A DNA stretch of 6,786 nucleotides from CAG-217 sp963638105 (GTDB lineage Bacteria > Bacillota > Clostridia > Oscillospirales > Acutalibacteraceae): assembly GCA_963638105.1 (NCBI GenBank), contig CAVHPP010000037.1:1-6786 (forward strand), read 5' to 3'. Below, piece after piece: positions 1 to 5,456 of the stretch (position 1 is its first letter; every line of letters starts with the position of its first letter). Made by a program: the position numbers and the translations under genes. Under the pieces are notes generated by a model that was not told the DNA's origin, did not search any database, and saw nothing but the letters and a program-made list of their open reading frames with translations.

Positions 1-31
1 GCCGTCTTCTAAAAACAAAACTAAGGAGCAA
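1..31 (+). promoter_or_regulatory. 3' part of a probable preQ1-I riboswitch, cut by the window edge
   Basis: The bases before queT read TCTTCT, then an A-rich run, then ACTAAGGAG. This resembles the 3' half of the preQ1-I aptamer: the 3' strand of stem P1, the A-rich strand lying in the P1 minor groove, and the terminal CUAA that makes the H-type pseudoknot. Here the CUAA runs directly into the AAGGAG Shine-Dalgarno at 23-28, the arrangement expected for a translational OFF switch. The downstream gene is a QueT-type transporter, a known preQ1-regulated class. The 5' half (P1 5' strand and the C-containing loop) lies before base 1, so the fold cannot be verified here. The call rests on the 3' signature plus gene context. 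Confidence 0.55.
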
Positions 32-37
32 AATCGA

Positions 38-571
38 ATGAAAAACAAAAAAGTACTGTTCATTGCCCAAACCGCAGGCATTGCCGCCATGTACGCGGCG
101 CTGACCTACGCCCAAAACCTGCTGCTGCCGGGCACCACCTCCGCGGCGGTGCAATTCCGTGTATCTGAAGCGCTGAATGTGCTGGCGCTGTTCACCCCTG
201 CCGCCATTCCCGGGCTGACCCTGGGGTGCGTGCTGTCCAACCTGGTGAACATCGGCGCCGGGCTGCCGCTGGATATGATCTTCGGTTCCCTGGCCACACT
301 GGGCGCCACCGGTTGTATGTACGCCCTGCGGCAAATGAAGATCAAGGGCTATCCCCTGCTGTCCCTGCTGATGCCGGCCCTTTGGAACGGCGTGATTGTC
401 GGCTGGGAGATTGAGGTATTCTTCATTGACGGCAAATTCAACTGGATCAGCTTTTTGACCCAAGGTGGCTTAGTCGCTTTGGGCGAATTAGGGGTCATGC
501 TTGTGCTGGGCACGCTGCTGTATGTGGTAATCGTCAAGCGAAAGCTGGACCAAAAGCTGTTTGCCAAATAA
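38..571 (+). CDS. queT: QueT family queuosine-precursor ECF transporter S component
   Basis: A 177-residue membrane protein that matches the QueT family, the substrate-binding (S) subunit of an energy-coupling-factor importer for a queuosine precursor such as preQ1. It would work with a shared EcfA/EcfA'/EcfT module encoded elsewhere. Hydrophobic segments lie at about residues 8-28, 44-72, 78-97, 106-128 and 135-167, with a basic C-terminus. The family-like block QFRVSEALNVL (about 39-49), followed by a Gly-rich LGCVLSNLVN stretch and the GSLATLGA segment, supports the call. The ATG at 38 is preceded by AAGGAG with a 9-nt spacer, which overlaps the probable preQ1 riboswitch end. The gene is monocistronic as far as seen: a terminator follows 18 nt after the stop. 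Family assignment is from sequence pattern. Substrate identity is inferred from family and riboswitch context. Confidence 0.88.
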   Translation: MKNKKVLFIAQTAGIAAMYAALTYAQNLLLPGTTSAAVQFRVSEALNVLALFTPAAIPGLTLGCVLSNLVNIGAGLPLDMIFGSLATLGATGCMYALRQMKIKGYPLLSLLMPALWNGVIVGWEIEVFFIDGKFNWISFLTQGGLVALGELGVMLVLGTLLYVVIVKRKLDQKLFAK

Positions 572-589
572 AACCGAACAGAACTGACA

Positions 590-621
590 AGAGCCTATCC
601 ATGACGGATAGGCTCTCTTTT
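590..621 (+). terminator. Rho-independent terminator of queT, possibly shared with convergent cysS
   Basis: An 11-bp perfect stem (590-600 with 606-616, core GAGCCTATCC / GGATAGGCTC) with a 5-nt loop is followed by CTTTT (617-621), giving a good intrinsic terminator for queT. The convergent cysS stop codon lies just beyond it, so the same stem also faces cysS transcripts. On that strand the bases after the stem are only TTGT, so termination there should be weaker. Confidence 0.85.
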
Positions 622-629
622 ATGCGATT

Positions 630-2024
630 TTACGCCTTGGTCCAGGTAACGCCCTGGGGGGTATCCTTCAAGAGAATGCACTGCGCTTTCAGTTCGTCGC
701 GAATACGGTCCGCCGTGGCAAAGTCCTTATTCTTCCGTGCCTCCTGCCGCTGGGCGATCAGTGCTTCGATTTCTGCGTCCACATCGTTGGATTTACGATT
801 ATAGAGAATACCCAGCACACCGCACAGCTCGTCAAACAGATCGGCAGCCGCTTGGCACACGGCGGAAGAAACGGTCTTATCCAGAATGCGGGTGTTAATG
901 TCATACACCAGTTCAAATACGGCAGAGATACCGTCTGCGGTGTTCAGATCATCGTCCATTGCGGTAATGAACGCGTCCCGATGAGCGGCAATATCTGCCA
1001 GCAGCTGCGGATCGTCCGGGGTATCGGCAGAAGCGTTTTTCAGCGCAAAGTCCAGGCTGTCCCGGCAAGTGTACAACCGCTCCAAAGCGGACTTGCACTG
1101 TTCGATAATCTCCAAATTATAGTTAATGGGCGTGCGGTAGTGGGCAGAGATCAAAAAGTAGCGGATCACCTCATAGCCATAGGCGTCTGCGATCTCCCGC
1201 ACAGTCTTAAAGTTGCCCAGGGACTTACTCATCTTCACATTGTCCACATTGATATAGCCGTTGTGCATCCAGTAATTGGCAAAGGTGCAACCATTGGCAC
1301 ACTCGCTTTGAGCGATCTCGTTCTCATGGTGGGGGAAGATCAGATCCTGACCGCCGCAATGCAGGTCAATGGTGGGGCCTAAATACCGGCGGTTCATCGC
1401 CGAGCACTCAATATGCCAGCCGGGTCTGCCCTGCCCCCAGGGAGACTCCCAGTACGGCTCGCCGGGCTTGGCTGCTTTCCACAGCGCAAAGTCCAGCGGA
1501 TCCTCTTTTTGCTCGCCTACGGCAATGCGGGCGCCGCTCTCCAGGTCTTCAATGGGCTGGTGAGACAGCTTACCGTAGCCCTGATCCTTGCGGGTACGAA
1601 AATACACATCACCATTGACTGCGTAGGCGTAGCCTTTCTCCTCCAGAGTACGGATAATAGCAATGATCTCGTCAATGTTTTCCGTGGCTCTGGGGTGCAC
1701 AGACGCCTCTCGCACATTGAGGCCCTTGGCGTCCGTCCAAAACTCCTTAATATACGTCTCGGAGATCTCTTGATAGGTTTTGCCCTCCTCGTTGGCACGC
1801 TTAATGATCTTGTCGTCAATGTCTGTAAAATTCTGCACAAACTTAACGCCGTAGCCCCGATACTCCAGGTAGCGGCGCAACACATCAAACACGCACAGCG
1901 GCCGCGCGTTGCCGATATGAATAAAATTATACACCGTAGGCCCGCAGGCGTAAATTTTCACTTCCTGAGGATCCATGGGTTTGAATTCCTCTTTTTGTCT
2001 GGTCAGTGTGTTAAAAATCTTCAT
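630..2024 (-). CDS. cysS: Cysteinyl-tRNA synthetase
   Basis: Class I aminoacyl-tRNA synthetase that charges tRNA-Cys with cysteine in the cytoplasm; 464 residues, the normal length. The HIGH-type signature is HIGN at 36-39 and KMSKS is at 264-268, both ATP-binding. The zinc ligands that discriminate cysteine are all present: Cys27 (in YACGPTVYNF), Cys207 (in GWHIECSAM), His232 and Glu236 (in PHHENE). The C-terminal anticodon-binding part has the usual RKNKDFATADRIRDEL helix and ends DTPQGVTW. The ATG at 2024 overlaps the cysE stop by four bases (ATGA), with AAGGAG 8 nt upstream inside cysE, so the two genes are translationally coupled. Expression is under the Cys T-box upstream of cysE. No anomaly is seen. 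Confidence 0.98.
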   Translation of the reverse strand: MKIFNTLTRQKEEFKPMDPQEVKIYACGPTVYNFIHIGNARPLCVFDVLRRYLEYRGYGVKFVQNFTDIDDKIIKRANEEGKTYQEISETYIKEFWTDAKGLNVREASVHPRATENIDEIIAIIRTLEEKGYAYAVNGDVYFRTRKDQGYGKLSHQPIEDLESGARIAVGEQKEDPLDFALWKAAKPGEPYWESPWGQGRPGWHIECSAMNRRYLGPTIDLHCGGQDLIFPHHENEIAQSECANGCTFANYWMHNGYINVDNVKMSKSLGNFKTVREIADAYGYEVIRYFLISAHYRTPINYNLEIIEQCKSALERLYTCRDSLDFALKNASADTPDDPQLLADIAAHRDAFITAMDDDLNTADGISAVFELVYDINTRILDKTVSSAVCQAAADLFDELCGVLGILYNRKSNDVDAEIEALIAQRQEARKNKDFATADRIRDELKAQCILLKDTPQGVTWTKA

Positions 2025-2662
2025 TTGAGCTGCTCCTTTAATTTTTCAATCTCTGCCTGCAAGGCATTGATTTTGGCTTCATTCTGTTGAATGGCATTCA
2101 TCACCGGATCCGGCAGATTGATCTGGTCCAGATCGTCTACCCGCTCGCCGTCAATGCGCACGACCTCACCCGGCACGCCAACCACGGTACAATTAGGTTC
2201 CACATCCTTGACCACCACTGCGCCGGCGGCCACCTTGGCATTGCGACCAATGGTAATGGGACCCAACACCTTAGCACCGGAGCCGATCATTACGCCGTTC
2301 TCAATGGTAGGGTGACGCTTGCCCAGGTCCTTGCCGGTGCCACCCAGGGTCACCCCCTGGTAGATCATCACATCGTCGCCCACTTCCGTGGTCTCGCCGA
2401 TCACAATCCCATTGCCGTGGTCAATACACACCCGCCGACCGATCTTGGCGCCCGGGTGGATCTCGATCCCGGTCTTATGCGCCGTACGCTGGCTGATATA
2501 ACGGGCGATAAACGGCATTTTGTGATTTAAGAACCACTGGGCCTTGCGGTGACTGCGAAGAGCCTTAAAGCCCGGGTACAGCAGCACGATCTCAATGGGA
2601 GAGCGGGCAGCCGGGTCGTGCTCCATAAAGCACTGAATATCCTCTTTATATCGTTCAAACAT
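2021..2662 (-). CDS. cysE: Serine O-acetyltransferase
   Basis: Makes O-acetylserine from serine and acetyl-CoA, the first committed step of cysteine synthesis. 213 residues from the chosen start. A short N-terminal helical region (about 1-60) is followed by a left-handed beta-helix of hexapeptide repeats (about 65-165). The active-site IDHGNGIVIGET block holds Asp81-His82, and the acetyl-CoA loop TLGGTGK is at 105-111. This is the compact Gram-positive form, without the long N-terminal domain of enterobacterial CysE. Residues about 191-213 form a predicted heptad coiled coil (QQNEAKINALQAEIEKLKEQ), an unusual-looking tail ending in Lys. The start at 2662 is chosen because GGAGG sits 5 nt upstream. 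An in-frame ATG at 2707 lies inside the T-box terminator hairpin and cannot be the real start. First gene of the cysE-cysS operon. Confidence 0.96.
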   Translation of the reverse strand: MFERYKEDIQCFMEHDPAARSPIEIVLLYPGFKALRSHRKAQWFLNHKMPFIARYISQRTAHKTGIEIHPGAKIGRRVCIDHGNGIVIGETTEVGDDVMIYQGVTLGGTGKDLGKRHPTIENGVMIGSGAKVLGPITIGRNAKVAAGAVVVKDVEPNCTVVGVPGEVVRIDGERVDDLDQINLPDPVMNAIQQNEAKINALQAEIEKLKEQLK

Positions 2663-2667
2663 AGAAA

Positions 2668-2672
2668 CCTCC
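2668..2672 (-). promoter_or_regulatory. Ribosome binding site that fixes the cysE start
   Basis: GGAGG on the minus strand, 5 nt before the ATG at 2662 and just after the T-run of the leader terminator. Being downstream of the terminator, it is present only on read-through transcripts, which supports 2662 over the upstream in-frame ATG at 2707. Confidence 0.9.
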
Positions 2673-2706
2673 AAAAAAATATGCCCCTGTCTGTTTGACA
2701 GAGGCA
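2673..2706 (-). terminator. Regulated intrinsic terminator of the Cys T-box leader
   Basis: On the minus strand, GCCTCTGTC (2705-2697) pairs with GACAGGGGC (2691-2683) around an AAACA loop, extended by T2706:A2682, and is followed by seven T (2679-2673). It is mutually exclusive with the antiterminator, which uses CTCT (2703-2700) and TGC (2706-2704) from the same 5' strand. Confidence 0.92.
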
Positions 2707-2904
2707 ATAAAACGATACTGCGGTTCCACTCTTGTTTATACTCAAGCTAACGCTTTGGCCGGTAACGGGGCAAACCGTTGCGGCATACTCATTTCCGCCG
2801 CACTGCTCCCGGGTGCATTTCGCTGCCGCTTAGCATACGCGCCTTTCAGCATTCGGCGCGCTCTCTTTCTGCCAGGGGTGCAGGTACTTCTCCCGTTCTG
2901 CGCA
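2673..2904 (-). promoter_or_regulatory. Cysteine-specific T-box riboswitch (tRNA-Cys sensing leader)
   Basis: The minus strand carries AGAGTGGAACCGC (2732-2720), the conserved T-box sequence. Antiterminator: AGAG (2732-2729) pairs with CTCT (2703-2700), the seven-base bulge TGGAACC spans 2728-2722, and GCA (2721-2719) pairs with TGC (2706-2704). The variable base of the UGGN bulge is A, complementary to U73 of tRNA-Cys. In stem I, CGGG (2895-2892) pairs with CCCG (2813-2810), enclosing an internal loop with AGAAGTA on one side and GCGAAATGCA on the other. The specifier codon is TGC (2817-2815), followed by A, which means cysteine. A distal arm CGCGCC/GGCGCG (2860-2855 with 2843-2838) carries the apical loop with GCTGAAA. 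This leader explains the whole 290-nt gap between pgsA and cysE. Uncharged tRNA-Cys should stabilise the antiterminator and turn on cysE-cysS. Confidence 0.95.
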
Positions 2905-2924
2905 TTTACATTTAGGTTATTATC

Positions 2925-2952
2925 ATTATAGCAAAAAAATGCAATTTTGCAA
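2925..2952 (-). promoter_or_regulatory. SigA-type promoter of the T-box-cysE-cysS operon
   Basis: On the minus strand TTGCAA (2952-2947), a 16-nt spacer and a perfect TATAAT (2930-2925). It begins 3 nt past the pgsA stop codon. Initiation would be near 2918, about 20 nt before T-box stem I. No other initiation signal is seen in this gap. Confidence 0.8.
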
Positions 2953-2955
2953 CAC

Positions 2956-3522
2956 TTATTTTGTGCGGATCAGGTGCCAGCCGTCTTTGGCATAGATAAT
3001 GCCGGACAGCACCGTCACCACAGCCACTACCCAAAAGGCAATGGTACAGTACACATTCAGCCAAGGAGTAGAGGTGGTAATATCCGCCGCACCCTCGCCG
3101 ATGGCCAGCAGCAGGTAGGTCATACCGGTGGTAGACATTTGCAGAAAGGTCTTGGCCTTGCCGAACTTATTGGCGGCGATCACCTCACCCTCTGTAGCGG
3201 CAGCCATCCGAATACCGGCTACCAGGAACTCACGGGCCATCATCAGCATAATCACCAGCTCTGTGTGCCAACCCATATTCACAAATACAAGGTAAGCAGC
3301 CAGCACTAACGACTTATCGGACAGTGGATCCATCAGTTTTCCGAAGTCCGTAACCAGTCCCTGCTTGCGGGCAATGATACCGTCTGCCTTGTCGCTCATA
3401 CAGGCGATAAAGTAGATCACCAGTGCCACGCTCCAGTGATACGGAAATTGGATTAAAGACGCCGCCAACAAAAAAGGAATGCAGGCAAATCGAAAAACGG
3501 TGATTTTATTGGGCAGGTTCAT
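2956..3522 (-). CDS. pgsA: CDP-diacylglycerol--glycerol-3-phosphate 3-phosphatidyltransferase
   Basis: Integral membrane enzyme that joins CDP-diacylglycerol and glycerol-3-phosphate to give phosphatidylglycerophosphate, the precursor of phosphatidylglycerol and cardiolipin. 188 residues, typical length. The complete CDP-alcohol phosphotransferase signature DxxDGxxAR...GxxxDxxxD is visible: Asp44, Asp47, Gly48, Ala51, Arg52, Gly61, Asp65, Asp69. Hydrophobic segments lie at about 8-25, 29-41, 77-97, 125-150 and 152-175. The ATG at 3522 has AGGAG 8-9 nt upstream and lies 17 nt inside the end of rimO, so the gene is the last of the recA-recX-rimO-pgsA operon. The signature does not by itself separate PgsA from other CDP-alcohol transferases. 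The start (MNLPNKITVFRF) and the overall pattern are those of PgsA. Confidence 0.93.
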   Translation of the reverse strand: MNLPNKITVFRFACIPFLLAASLIQFPYHWSVALVIYFIACMSDKADGIIARKQGLVTDFGKLMDPLSDKSLVLAAYLVFVNMGWHTELVIMLMMAREFLVAGIRMAAATEGEVIAANKFGKAKTFLQMSTTGMTYLLLAIGEGAADITTSTPWLNVYCTIAFWVVAVVTVLSGIIYAKDGWHLIRTK

Positions 3523-4852
3523 CTACATACTCTCCTAACAGATCATATTCTTCCGTGCCGGTTACACGCACCTGCACAAAGCTGCCGGTCTCCAACGGCA
3601 CTTCCGAATGAATCCAAATGTTGCTGTCAATCTCCGGCGAGTCAAAATAGCACCGTCCGGCGTAAGTGTTTTCTTTGCTGTCCGCACCGTCAATCACGGC
3701 GGTGTAGGTCTTCCCTACCCGGCGCTGATTCACCGCAGCGGTCACATCAAACTGCACATCCATCAGTGCGTCCGCCCGTGCGGTCTTTTCCGCCTCCGGC
3801 ACTTGGTTCGGGAATTCGGCGGCGGGGGTGTCCTCCTCCGGGCTGTATGCAAAGCAGCCCATTTTGTCAAATTCCATTTCCTTTACAAACCGACACAGTT
3901 CTTCAAACTGTGCCTGGGTCTCGCCGGGAAAGCCTACCATAAAGGTGGTGCGCAGCGCCAAGCCGGGAATGCGCCGGCGCATGTTGAATATCAGCTCCCG
4001 CAGGGAGTCGTAATTGCCGTAGCGGTTCATCGCTCGCAGCACATCGCCGTTGCAGTGCTGCAAGGGAATGTCAATATAGGGGCAAATTTTATCCTCTTTG
4101 GCGATTACATCAATCAGTTCATCGGTGATCCGATCCGGGTAGCAATAGTACAGCCGGATCCAGCGAATCCCGTCGATCCGTACCAGCCGACGCAGCAGCT
4201 CTGCCAGGCAATACTTGCCGTACAGATCCTTGCCGTACAGGGTGGTGTCCTGGGCAATTAAGATCAATTCCTTGATCCCGCGCCGGGCCAGGCTCTCCGC
4301 CTCCGCCACCACGCTCTCCATAGGACGAGAGCGGAACGGTCCGCGAATACCGGGAATGGCGCAATAGGAGCAGCAGTTCGAGCAGCCGTCACTGATCTTC
4401 AAATACGCCCAGTGCGCGGGCGTGGAAAGCATTCTCTCCCCCTCCAGGGGCAACAACTCTTTGCAAGGGAAAAAGTTGGTCTGCACGCCGCACAGCGCCT
4501 TTTGGCACACCTTAACAATATCTGCATTGGCACCGATACCGATGACGGCGTCCACCTCCGGGATCTCCTCCATCACCTGATCCTGGTAGCGCTCGGCCAG
4601 GCAACCGGTGACCACAATGGCAGAGATCACGCCGGCGGCCTTATACTGGGCCACCTCCAAGATGGTCTCAATGGCCTCTCGCTTAGCGTCCTCAATAAAG
4701 CCGCAGGTGTTAATGATCATCAGGTCGCTGTCCTCAATGCTCTGCACGATCTGGAACCCGTTTTCGCTTAATTTCTCTAACAACAATTCGCCGTCAACCT
4801 GGTTCTTCGGGCAGCCCAAAGAGATCATGCCGACTTTATATGTATTCTTCAT
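3506..4852 (-). CDS. rimO: Ribosomal protein S12 methylthiotransferase RimO
   Basis: Radical-SAM enzyme with two Fe-S clusters that methylthiolates a conserved aspartate of ribosomal protein S12. 448 residues, normal length. The N-terminal MTTase domain has the three auxiliary-cluster cysteines: Cys14 (SLGCPKNQVD), Cys50 (NTCGFI) and Cys84 (GCLAERY). The radical-SAM motif CxxxCxxC is Cys157-Cys161-Cys164, followed by AIPGIRGPFRSRP. An extra cysteine, Cys160, sits inside this motif. A TRAM-like domain lies at about 377-444. SLGCPKNxVD and AIPxIRG favour RimO over the tRNA enzyme MiaB. The ATG at 4852 overlaps the recX end by 17 nt. Its own ribosome binding site is weak (TTGGAA upstream), so translation coupled to recX is likely. 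Confidence 0.95.
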   Translation of the reverse strand: MKNTYKVGMISLGCPKNQVDGELLLEKLSENGFQIVQSIEDSDLMIINTCGFIEDAKREAIETILEVAQYKAAGVISAIVVTGCLAERYQDQVMEEIPEVDAVIGIGANADIVKVCQKALCGVQTNFFPCKELLPLEGERMLSTPAHWAYLKISDGCSNCCSYCAIPGIRGPFRSRPMESVVAEAESLARRGIKELILIAQDTTLYGKDLYGKYCLAELLRRLVRIDGIRWIRLYYCYPDRITDELIDVIAKEDKICPYIDIPLQHCNGDVLRAMNRYGNYDSLRELIFNMRRRIPGLALRTTFMVGFPGETQAQFEELCRFVKEMEFDKMGCFAYSPEEDTPAAEFPNQVPEAEKTARADALMDVQFDVTAAVNQRRVGKTYTAVIDGADSKENTYAGRCYFDSPEIDSNIWIHSEVPLETGSFVQVRVTGTEEYDLLGEYVDEPAQ

Positions 4853-5456
4853 CTTCCAGTTGTTCCAAGGCGGCCTGAATATCGTGATAACCGAATCCGC
4901 GCCGTGCCAGCGCAGCCATCACCTTTGGCCGTCCGTCTTCCTGTTGTAATTTTCTGCTGTATTTGCTCCGGATCAAATCCTTGGCATTTTGCACATTGTC
5001 CGGCGCCTGGTCTGCAAGCGCCCGGTCGATATACTCTCGGTCGATCCCNNNNNNNNNNCGCTTTTGGCACTCTTGCCGGGCGTGGTAGGCCGAGAATTTT
5101 TTATCTTCAATCAGGTGGCGCACCAGTCGCCGGGCGTATTTCTCGTCGTCCAGGTAACCGGCGTCCAGCATTTTTGCCACCGCTTTGTCCGCGGCGGCCG
5201 GGTCTGCGGTGCGCAGCAACTTATCCCGCAGTTCTTTTGCGGAATGATCCCGGTGAGACAGCAGTTCCACCGCTTTGTTCAGCGCCTTGCGCTCGTTGAT
5301 CTGCTGCACCAGCAGTTGCCAGTCGTCCTCACTGATCTCCGTACCGTCCGGTAGGTAATGCTCTGCCCAAAAGGTGGTGCTGGTGGTAATTTGGTATTCA
5401 TCGTCCAACAGCAGGTGCACCTTGGTGCCACGCCCCAGTTGATGGGTCAGGCGCAT
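4836..5456 (-). CDS. recX: Regulatory protein RecX (interrupted by an assembly gap)
   Basis: RecX binds RecA filaments and modulates, usually restrains, recombinase activity. 206 residues as written. A beta-rich N-terminal extension (about 1-54) of the kind seen in Gram-positive RecX precedes three-helix repeats: LSHRDHSAKELRDKL (about 66-80), then AGYLDDEKYARRLVRHLI (about 99-116), HARQECQK (125-132) and GIDREYIDRAL (from 137). The C-terminal repeat ends in RRGFGYHDIQAALEQL. Its start ATG shares one base with the recA stop (TAATG), and the nearest upstream purine run GAGG is about 13 nt away, so it is probably translated by coupling from recA. The 10 N at 5049-5058 falls in a repeat. The frame stays open on both sides, so it is a sequencing gap and not a pseudogene. 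Confidence 0.92.
   Translation of the reverse strand: MRLTHQLGRGTKVHLLLDDEYQITTSTTFWAEHYLPDGTEISEDDWQLLVQQINERKALNKAVELLSHRDHSAKELRDKLLRTADPAAADKAVAKMLDAGYLDDEKYARRLVRHLIEDKKFSAYHARQECQKXXXXGIDREYIDRALADQAPDNVQNAKDLIRSKYSRKLQQEDGRPKVMAALARRGFGYHDIQAALEQLEDEEYI
5049..5058. other. Assembly gap (10 N) inside recX
   Basis: Ten undetermined bases. On the coding strand the flanks read AAAAGCG before and GGGATCGAC after. Any base after CG completes an arginine codon, and the following frame GGG ATC GAC (Gly-Ile-Asp) continues the RecX family motif. The number of N is probably a placeholder and not the true length. Confidence 0.97.

Noticed and set aside
852..1382. Open frame on the + strand (176 codons) opposite cysS.
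   Set aside because: Fully contained in the cysS coding region on the other strand, with no motif and no initiation signal.
1413..2090. Long open frame on the + strand (225 codons) opposite cysS.
   Set aside because: It lies entirely antisense to cysS and the end of cysE, which have full family signatures. Its translation has no recognisable motif, and it is a by-product of coding-strand codon bias.
2663..2955. The 293-nt non-coding gap as a possible small gene or unknown ncRNA.
   Set aside because: It is fully explained by a promoter and a Cys T-box leader. The short + strand frame at 2695-2931 runs antisense to that structured RNA.
3608..4261. Open frame on the + strand (217 codons) opposite rimO.
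   Set aside because: Antisense to an intact rimO, no recognisable domain and no promoter or convincing ribosome binding site.
5049..5058. Possible frameshift or pseudogene in recX.
   Set aside because: The reading frame is the same on both sides of the N run and the family motifs continue across it. It is missing data, not a mutation.
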